Origin: GWC2-45-44 sp041661665
GTDB lineage: Bacteria > Planctomycetota > Phycisphaerae > Sedimentisphaerales > UBA12454
NCBI GenBank assembly: GCA_041661665.1
Contig: JBAZTW010000048.1
Span: forward strand, 1 to 10,936
Direction of reading: 5' to 3'
DNA: 10,936 nucleotides
The notes under the pieces were generated by a model. It was not told the origin of the DNA and made no database searches. It worked only from the letters and a program-made list of their open reading frames with translations. The position numbers and the translations under genes were made by a program. Shown in pieces: positions 5,832 to 10,936 of the stretch. How positions within the stretch are numbered: position 1 is the first letter of the stretch; the number at the start of each line of letters is the position of its first letter.

Positions 5832-6866
5832 ATGAAAGCTCTTGCATTAACAAAGGTTGCTCGGCTGGAAATTATTGATGTTCCAATGCCGCAAATAAAA
5901 AACGATACTGATGTTCTGCTCAAAGTCTCCACCGTCGGCGTTTGCGGCAGCGACATCCACTACTACGAAACAGGTCATGTCGGCTCGCAGGTCGTCTCAT
6001 TTCCATATAGAGTCGGCCATGAATGCTCCGCCACCGTTGCGCAAGTCGGCAAAGGCGTAAAAAATCTCAAGCTCGGAGACCTCGTTGTCGTCGAGGCCGC
6101 AGTCGTCTGCCATAATTGCGACCAGTGCAAACTCGGACGTGAAAACACCTGCCGCAACATAAAATTCCTCGGCACCCCCGGCCAATTCGACGGCTGCATC
6201 TGCGAATATATGGTAATTCCCTCCGAAAACTGTCTCCCCGTTACAGGCAAACTCACGCCGATACAGGCCGCGATGTGCGAACCTTTCACCATAGGCCTTT
6301 ACGCCGCAAAACAGGGACAGGCTGCTAATTGCCAAACAATCGCAATCCTCGGCTCAGGCCCGATAGGCCTTAGCTGTATGGAATCCGCACGCCTCAAAGA
6401 CGCGAAAAAAATCTTTATGACCGACAAACTCGATTACAGATTAAACATCGCGGCAAAACACGGCGCATTTTGGATGGGCAATCCTGACAAGACCGACATT
6501 GTGAAAGACATTTTAAAATTGCATTCAACAGGCGTGGATGTTGTCTACGAATGCGCAGGGCAGCAAAGCACAATCGACCAGGCCGCCGAAATTTTAAGGC
6601 CGGGCGGGAAACTCATCCTCGTCGGCATTCCGCGTGAAGACAGAATTTCGTTCCCGATAGATAAATTTCGCAGAAAAGAATTGACGATTATAAATATCCG
6701 CAGACAAAATAGAACAACCGAAGAGTCGATTAAAATTTTAGAATCCGCCCAGGTGAACATTGATTATATGGTCTCACACAGGTTTGCTTTCGTCGATGGC
6801 GCAAAGGCCTTCGACCTCGTTGCCGGCTACAAAGACAACGTCATAAAGGCTATGATTGAATTCTAA
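5832..6866 (+). CDS. Zinc-dependent medium-chain dehydrogenase, sorbitol/L-iditol dehydrogenase-like
   Basis: This 344-residue enzyme of the MDR superfamily is predicted to oxidise a polyol or secondary alcohol with NAD. Catalytic-zinc ligands are C38 (VGVCGSDIHYY), the H63-E64 pair (GHEC) and E150 (AAMCEPF). Structural-zinc cysteines are C93, C96, C99 and C107. The Rossmann motif GSGPIG is at 174-179, and an acidic residue (D198) at the end of the second strand suggests NAD rather than NADP. GSDIHYYETG and GHECSATV are typical of sorbitol, xylitol and threonine dehydrogenase relatives; length fits sorbitol dehydrogenase. The ATG at 5832 is chosen because MKALAL is the usual family beginning. 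An in-frame TTG at 5817 would add five residues. The Shine-Dalgarno is weak (AGAAA). Exact substrate is undetermined. Confidence 0.92.
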   Translation: MKALALTKVARLEIIDVPMPQIKNDTDVLLKVSTVGVCGSDIHYYETGHVGSQVVSFPYRVGHECSATVAQVGKGVKNLKLGDLVVVEAAVVCHNCDQCKLGRENTCRNIKFLGTPGQFDGCICEYMVIPSENCLPVTGKLTPIQAAMCEPFTIGLYAAKQGQAANCQTIAILGSGPIGLSCMESARLKDAKKIFMTDKLDYRLNIAAKHGAFWMGNPDKTDIVKDILKLHSTGVDVVYECAGQQSTIDQAAEILRPGGKLILVGIPREDRISFPIDKFRRKELTIINIRRQNRTTEESIKILESAQVNIDYMVSHRFAFVDGAKAFDLVAGYKDNVIKAMIEF

Positions 6867-6902
6867 CCACAGCGAAAAAGAGTATTCAAATGTCGGGTGA
6901 AC

Positions 6903-6928
6903 AAAAAGGGCGGGCATAAAACCCGCCC
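6903..6928 (-). terminator. Intrinsic terminator of the esterase gene
   Basis: GGGCGGG (6908-6914) pairs with CCCGCCC (6922-6928) around a 7-nt loop. On the minus strand the stem is followed by TTTTTG, so it terminates the esterase gene ending at 6953. On the plus strand there is no T-tract after the stem, so it would at most weakly end the dehydrogenase transcript. Confidence 0.8.
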
Positions 6929-6952
6929 CTGTAAGTTGCGTCTGCTCGGCAG

Positions 6953-8515
6953 TTATTTCTCGTTGTCAGTAACGCCGGGCCAGTCGTCAGTGCGGAAGGG
7001 CGATGCGGGCAGACCGGCGGCATTAAAGAGATTGCATTCTGTGGTAACATCCGACCAGCCATAACGCACGGCCGCAGGTTCTTTGACTTCGGAGCTTTCG
7101 ACTATAACCGTTCCATCTTTTATAGCAGCCTTAGCCGGAACAAATTTCTTGTCGTCCCCCGCGATAGTAAAGCCTTTAAGCTCGCCGCCCTTGACAACGA
7201 GTCCGCCATCGGCGTGGATAAACGTAAGGTGAATTTTGCCAGCGTCAACTTTCATATTTTTATACACAGGGCCGGAGTACTCTATTTTTTTACCGTAGGT
7301 TTTTGCCATTGCCCAGAGAGCGAGACGGCGGCCGACTTCCTGCTTGTTTTTTGGGTGGATGTTATTGGCGTCGCCGATGTCGGTAGTAACGGCCATACCG
7401 GTATTCGGCACGCTAAGCGTCTTGAGCTGTGCCTCGCGAAGTTCTACCCATGCAAGCGGGCTGAACCAGCCGGGCGGAATCCTAAAGTCTGCGATCTGGA
7501 CGAAAAGGAATGGAAAATCGCCTTCGTGCCACTGATTGCGCCAGTCGGCGATAAGGGCGGGAAAGAGCGTTTGATATTGTTTGGCGCGAGCGGAGTTGGA
7601 TTCGCCCTGATACCATATCGCGCCTTTTATTGCGTATGGTATTATCGGCGCTATCATACCGTTATACAGCAGTGATGCGCCATTGGGATTTTGCTGGCCA
7701 AGCAGCGGAGCCGGTTTTGCGGGCTGGGGGTTGCCGGCCTTTTCGGCATCGTTGGCATTCTTTTGCCACTGAGCAAAAGCTTTATCGTAATCGGCCTGAC
7801 CGTTGGGATATATTTTTATCAAATCTTTATGTCGCTGGAGAATGGAGGCAAAATCAGGATTTGCGTGAAGGCTGCCTGCCGACATCCATGTCTCGGCAAT
7901 CGTGCCGCCCCATGAACTATTGATAAGGCCGACCGGCTGGTTGAGTTCTTTGTAGAGTTCGCGACCGAAGAAATAGGCGACGGCGGAAAAACTCCCGACA
8001 GTCTTTGGCGAACACTCAACCCATCGGCCGTTGCAGTCGGCGATTGGCGAGAACGCCGCATATTGCTGCACGGTGAACAGACGAATTGTGGGATATCTGG
8101 CATTAGCGACTTCCTGCTCACAGTTAAGAACGCCGGTCTGCCAATTGCCGGCGCTGCCCACTGTCATGTTCATATTCGATTGTCCTGATGACAGCCAGAC
8201 CTGACCGATAAGAATGTTTTTCACGGTAATGGTGTTCTTGCCTGCGATGGTCATTTCAAGCGGTGTGTTGGAAGTTTTCATCGCCGGCAGTTTCACCATC
8301 CATTTGCCGTCTGCGTTGGCGGTTGCCGTTTGCTTTTGCTTGCCGATGGTTACGGTTACGGTTTCATTAGGCCCTGCCCAGCCCCAGATAGGGGCTTTCG
8401 CGTCAGCCTGAATGACCATATTGTCGGAGATGATGGCCGGCAGGCGGACATCAGCCGTTGCGAATGACGCTATGAGAACGATGAGAGCGAGCGAACCAAT
8501 TATCCGTTTGTTCAT
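6953..8515 (-). CDS. Secreted sialate O-acetylesterase-family (SASA) carbohydrate esterase
   Basis: This predicted exported esterase removes acetyl groups from sugars such as O-acetyl sialic acids or acetylated plant and algal polysaccharides. Counting from the ATG at 8515 (520 aa), residues 1-21 are a signal peptide (MNKRIIGSLALIVLIASFATA, cut before DVRLP). A beta-rich N-terminal domain with the family opening LPAIISDNMVIQ follows, then the SGNH-like catalytic domain. The nucleophile block GQSNMNM holds S113, WYQGESN is at 301-307, and DIGDANNIHPKNK carries the likely acid-base H387 with a nearby Asp. A beta-rich tail closes the protein. AAAGGA lies 8 nt before this ATG, so the longer in-frame start at 8545 is rejected. 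Length and motifs are complete. The true substrate cannot be told; planctomycetes often carry many such genes in polysaccharide-use loci. Confidence 0.93.
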   Translation of the reverse strand: MNKRIIGSLALIVLIASFATADVRLPAIISDNMVIQADAKAPIWGWAGPNETVTVTIGKQKQTATANADGKWMVKLPAMKTSNTPLEMTIAGKNTITVKNILIGQVWLSSGQSNMNMTVGSAGNWQTGVLNCEQEVANARYPTIRLFTVQQYAAFSPIADCNGRWVECSPKTVGSFSAVAYFFGRELYKELNQPVGLINSSWGGTIAETWMSAGSLHANPDFASILQRHKDLIKIYPNGQADYDKAFAQWQKNANDAEKAGNPQPAKPAPLLGQQNPNGASLLYNGMIAPIIPYAIKGAIWYQGESNSARAKQYQTLFPALIADWRNQWHEGDFPFLFVQIADFRIPPGWFSPLAWVELREAQLKTLSVPNTGMAVTTDIGDANNIHPKNKQEVGRRLALWAMAKTYGKKIEYSGPVYKNMKVDAGKIHLTFIHADGGLVVKGGELKGFTIAGDDKKFVPAKAAIKDGTVIVESSEVKEPAAVRYGWSDVTTECNLFNAAGLPASPFRTDDWPGVTDNEK

Positions 8516-8583
8516 TTTTGCAGTCCTTTCAATTATAAATAACAATCGTATTAATTTTGGTATTTAATTTTTGTTTTTCAAAT

Positions 8584-8760
8584 CTAACCTATATTATTCA
8601 CCTGCCGCACTATTTTGTCAAACAAAAGTCTTGATTGCTCCCTATCAACTAAAAACAGGCTGCCGAGATTATACCCATCCAGACCTTGCGGCAAATATAG
8701 TTTTTTGCCATTTTCATGAATTTTTTCTTGCAATTGCTCTACAATGTCCGGTAATATACT
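8584..8760 (-). pseudogene. Probable C-terminal gene remnant A
   Basis: A 58-codon minus-strand frame without an ATG reads like real protein: IVEQLQEKIHENGKK, then LYLPQGLDGYNLGSLFLVD, then REQSRLLFDKIVRQVNN before a TAG stop. It has an amphipathic helix, a Gly/Tyr-rich turn and a hydrophobic strand. It ends 68 nt upstream of the esterase start and is codirectional with it. A TTG at 8733 could start a 48-residue product, but without a ribosome site. I do not recognise the parent family. Confidence 0.4.
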
Positions 8761-8882
8761 TTAAGATAATTGAATATGCTCTTTATCAGTTTGTAATCAC
8801 TAATCCTTTTTGGGTGCTTCAGAAAAAACTGCAACGTTTTTCGGAATGAGGTATCGCGTAAATGGATTGGTGTCCTCGATAT
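8739..8882 (-). pseudogene. Probable C-terminal gene remnant B
   Basis: A 47-codon minus-strand frame ends at a TAG (8739-8741) and overlaps remnant A by 22 bases in another frame. Its sequence (TSFRKTLQFFLKHPKRISDY, then KLIKSIFNYLKVYYRTL) looks like a basic, helical C-terminal tail. No ATG is present, and the frame runs into the inverted repeat at its upstream end. It is either the tail of a truncated gene or the part of one gene separated from remnant A by a frameshift. Confidence 0.35.
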
Positions 8883-8975
8883 TCACACACCAAAAGTGTG
8901 AAAAACAGGACACCTTTCCTTGCGTTCATTCCGGGCTGTTGCAGGCCTTTTCTGACCGCGGGAGGTGTCCTGTTT
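8869..8975. repeat. Three-armed inverted repeat with alternative pairings
   Basis: The word GGTGTCCT occurs at 8869-8876, inverted at 8907-8914 and direct again at 8964-8971. The middle arm can pair with the left one, 8 bp around an inner TTCACAC (8882-8888) / GTGTGAA (8896-8902) hairpin. It can instead pair with the right one through a perfect 13-bp match (AAACAGGACACCT at 8903-8915 with 8963-8975). It may be a remnant of a transposase-associated palindrome or a regulatory switch. Confidence 0.6.
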
Positions 8976-9075
8976 CTTGTCATCTCCCTGCATAAATCGT
9001 CTGTTAGAAAGTGCGCAAATATAGTCTGTGCATAAGGTTAGAAAGAAAATTTTTTACAAAAATATTATTTTTCTC

Positions 9076-9104
9076 TTGTATTTTGATGCGGGATTAAATA
9101 CAAT
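9076..9104 (+). promoter_or_regulatory. Candidate promoter of the PEP-CTERM gene
   Basis: TTGTAT (9076-9081), a 17-nt spacer and TACAAT (9099-9104) match the sigma-70 consensus moderately at -35 and at 5/6 at -10. The leader would be about 50 nt, ending in a strong AGGGAGG ribosome site (9147-9153). Confidence 0.45.
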
Positions 9105-9160
9105 ACAGAAAAGGACCAAAATCACAGCCGATTTTTGAAAACCTTTAGGGAGGTATTGTT

Positions 9161-9778
9161 ATGAAAAAGAAGTTATTGAGGTTTGTTGTTGCAGTTCTGT
9201 TTTTGTTGCCGGTCTGTACTTACGCAACTGTTTTGACGTTCGATGATATCGGCACTACGACGAGTGTTCCTATACCTGATGGTTATGGAGGATTTAATTG
9301 GAGCAAATCTTTTAGTGATGGGGTTTTTTATTACATAAATACTTCTCTTGCGTATCATCATCCTGGTGGTTCGGGTCTTTTCAACGGAGTTGTATCTGGA
9401 GATTGCGTTGCTTTACCTACTCCTTATATGGCAGAAGGCAAAGGTTGGCTTAATTCCGCTACTCCATTTACTCTCAATGGTGCATATTTTACTGCTGTTT
9501 GGCGTGACGGTCTTAATATTCAGGTTGATGGTTATCTGAACGATATTTTGACGTATTCAACAACGATAGTAGTTGATACGACCGGCCCAACGTGGGGTGC
9601 ATTTAATTACGCCAATATAGACGAACTGCGTTTTTCCGCTTCTGGTGGAACACAACATGAAGGCTATCAACATGATAACACAGAGTTTGTAATGGATAAT
9701 TTCACTTATATACCAGAGCCGATATCTATATTCTTTTTTGCCTTCGGAGGAGTAATCCTGCAACGGATTAAACGTTAA
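9161..9778 (+). CDS. PEP-CTERM sorting-domain protein, exported
   Basis: The 205-residue product has an N-terminal Sec signal peptide (MKKKLLRFVVAVLFLLPVCT, cut near residue 22). A beta-rich middle domain follows, with LTFDDI at 25-30, GAYFTAVWRDGLNIQVDGYL (107-126) and FVMDNFTY (176-183). At the C terminus is a PEP-CTERM tail: PEP at 185-187, a hydrophobic helix at 188-200 and the basic end QRIKR. In PEP-CTERM systems such tails are processed by exosortase for anchoring or secretion, often with exopolysaccharide. No exosortase gene is in the window. AGGGAGG lies 7 nt before the ATG. The middle domain resembles a recurrent one in PEP-CTERM proteins of unknown function, possibly carbohydrate-binding-like; that comparison is from memory. 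The next gene begins 47 bp downstream on the same strand and is also exported. Confidence 0.88.
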   Translation: MKKKLLRFVVAVLFLLPVCTYATVLTFDDIGTTTSVPIPDGYGGFNWSKSFSDGVFYYINTSLAYHHPGGSGLFNGVVSGDCVALPTPYMAEGKGWLNSATPFTLNGAYFTAVWRDGLNIQVDGYLNDILTYSTTIVVDTTGPTWGAFNYANIDELRFSASGGTQHEGYQHDNTEFVMDNFTYIPEPISIFFFAFGGVILQRIKR

Positions 9779-9825
9779 ATTTTCACTGAACTCAAAATCA
9801 TTTTTACTTTTAGGAGAGATAAACT

Positions 9826-10936
9826 ATGAATACTAAAACATTATCGATTGTTCTGGCGATGATTATTTCTTTAACATTAACTGCAAATGTTACAAATGCT
9901 AAATCTGTTTACGCAATTACAAATCATGGCTTCGGAAATGGCAGTGGTGAACCCGCCAAAATTTCCTCTTACGATATAAACTCTAATCAGATCGATTGGC
10001 AAACAACTATAACATTGGATGAAGTAAATTATCCAACCGGCGGTGGTCTCGGTCCTGTGGGTGTAGCGATGGATTCCAATTCAGGCTATTTATTCATCAC
10101 TCACGAAAGTATGCAAGGCAACTGCCTTGGTATTCAACTCATCGAGGCTTCAACGATGACCGATTTCGGCTGGATAGATGCGGAAGACGCAATCGATTTA
10201 TGCGGAGTCGTTTTCGACAACGGCAAAAACAAACTCTATGCCGTTGACAGAGGATATGACAAACTCTTTGTCTATTCATGGAATCCGCAAACCCAAACGC
10301 TCACCCTTGATGGCGGCGCCCCGAAAACATTGCCAAATCTTTATGATACAGATGGCTACGGCGCCGGCGGCATCGCCCTGGATGAAGCCGATGGCATTCT
10401 CTATGTTACCAAGTTGGAAATCAGCGGCCATAGTGCTGTCTCAAATAAGGTCTATTGCTACAGTACTGAAGACTGGACATTTCAAAAAAGAATTGAAATA
10501 ACGGTAGACGGCAATGACCGTTATGCAACAGCGGCAGCGATTTATAATAATGGCAGCAGCAAGTATCTTTTTACCGGCGCGTTTTGGGACAATACTTATC
10601 TCGTCAGAACAGACTTGACAGATACGAACAATCCCGATTCATACGTTGAAAAAAATCTTGGTACTGGCATAGGCGCCACAGGCATTGCGGTCGACCAGCA
10701 AACAGGTCTTATCTATGTAACCGCATCCGACAATACGATAAAAGTCTTTAACGGCCTGAACTTTCCATCTGACCCGTGTTATACTGAAACCGCAAATATC
10801 GTTGGCCCCGCGGGAATATGTGTGCCTTACGCTTCGCCGATTGATGTCGATATAGCCATCACCGACAATGTTTCCGACTGCGTTTTTCCAAACAACGACG
10901 TCAATTATACTGTCGAATATGCTATCAATCAAGATG
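9826..10936 (+). CDS. Exported beta-propeller-like protein (3' end outside window)
   Basis: An ATG at 9826 with AGGAGAG 7 nt upstream opens a frame that runs to the window edge (370 codons). Residues 1-25 are a signal peptide (cut after NVTNA). Residues 26 to about 335 contain repeated propeller-blade signatures: GPVGVAMDSNSGYLFIT (76-92), LCGVVFDNGKNKLYAVD (125-141), GAGGIALDEADGILYVT (179-195) and GATGIAVDQQTGLIYVT (283-299). These are of the NHL/YncE/SMP-30 type, and no catalytic residues can be assigned. From about 338, PIDVDIAITDNVSDCVFPNNDVNYTV looks like the start of a DUF11-type (Ig-like) repeat domain, common in large surface proteins. The protein is probably much longer and may itself end in a sorting tail. 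Its position 47 bp after the PEP-CTERM gene suggests a shared transcript and a cell-surface role. Confidence 0.85.
   Translation, partial: MNTKTLSIVLAMIISLTLTANVTNAKSVYAITNHGFGNGSGEPAKISSYDINSNQIDWQTTITLDEVNYPTGGGLGPVGVAMDSNSGYLFITHESMQGNCLGIQLIEASTMTDFGWIDAEDAIDLCGVVFDNGKNKLYAVDRGYDKLFVYSWNPQTQTLTLDGGAPKTLPNLYDTDGYGAGGIALDEADGILYVTKLEISGHSAVSNKVYCYSTEDWTFQKRIEITVDGNDRYATAAAIYNNGSSKYLFTGAFWDNTYLVRTDLTDTNNPDSYVEKNLGTGIGATGIAVDQQTGLIYVTASDNTIKVFNGLNFPSDPCYTETANIVGPAGICVPYASPIDVDIAITDNVSDCVFPNNDVNYTVEYAINQD

Larger units (their letters stand above)
8516..9160. other. 645-bp region between divergent esterase and PEP-CTERM genes
   Basis: No intact gene is supported here. It holds two minus-strand coding remnants (8584-8882), a three-armed inverted repeat (8869-8975) and a candidate plus-strand promoter (9076-9104). 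Between them, GTTAGAAAG occurs twice (9003-9011 and 9037-9045), which may be chance. The stretch next to the esterase is very A+T-rich with no convincing promoter. Confidence 0.6.

Noticed and set aside
8532..8537. Perfect TATAAT on the minus strand just before the esterase gene
   Set aside because: It lies so close to the ribosome site that the transcript would begin within the Shine-Dalgarno sequence, and no -35 box is present at 16-18 nt.
8571..8849. Plus-strand 92-codon open frame in the gap next to the esterase gene
   Set aside because: It starts at TTG with no ribosome site. Its translation is less protein-like than the two minus-strand frames over the same DNA, so it is probably their shadow.
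10178..10501. 107-codon plus-strand frame within the propeller gene
   Set aside because: It is out of frame with the continuous reading frame from 9826, which has a signal peptide and propeller repeats.
1..10936. CRISPR array, tRNA or rRNA genes, intact transposase, phage genes
   Set aside because: No regularly spaced repeats, no cloverleaf or rRNA sequence and no transposase or phage reading frame could be recognised.

Overview
The window looks like a chromosomal segment of a Planctomycetota bacterium, probably class Phycisphaerae. This rests on an exported protein with a PEP-CTERM sorting tail, a secreted sialate O-acetylesterase-type esterase, many exported proteins, moderate G+C content, and short dispersed palindromes between genes. 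The phylum call is inference from gene content; no rRNA or other marker lies in the window.

Layout. Positions 1-616 hold the 3' end of a 2-oxo-acid dehydrogenase E2 acyltransferase gene, closed by a bidirectional terminator. Three minus-strand genes follow: a stand-alone corrinoid (B12-binding) methyl-carrier protein (686-1315), a TSUP/TauE-type membrane transporter (1539-2309) and an exported lysine- and cysteine-rich small protein (2391-2960). A 184-bp divergent promoter region separates these from a plus-strand run: S-adenosylhomocysteine hydrolase (3145-4569), a divergent YchF-like P-loop NTPase (4716-5771) and a zinc-dependent polyol-type dehydrogenase (5832-6866). Structured palindromic elements lie on both sides of the YchF-like gene.

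From 6903 to 8515 there is a minus-strand secreted esterase of the SASA family with its own terminator. The 645-bp gap that follows (8516-9160) holds two overlapping minus-strand reading-frame remnants and a three-armed inverted repeat that can fold in two mutually exclusive ways. At the right end are two exported plus-strand proteins: a PEP-CTERM protein (9161-9778) and a beta-propeller-like protein that runs off the window (9826 onward).

How the genes may work together. The corrinoid protein (methyl transfer) and AdoHcy hydrolase (recycling of the methylation by-product) both belong to one-carbon metabolism. Homocysteine release, the TSUP transporter and the cysteine-rich protein share a loose sulfur or thiol theme. 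This grouping is inference, because the genes sit in separate transcription units. The right half fits carbohydrate use and cell-surface proteins. No CRISPR array, rRNA, tRNA or intact transposase was seen. The observations most worth following are the cysteine-rich exported protein, the structured element before the YchF-like gene, the divergence of that NTPase, and the alternative-pairing repeat with the adjoining gene remnants.
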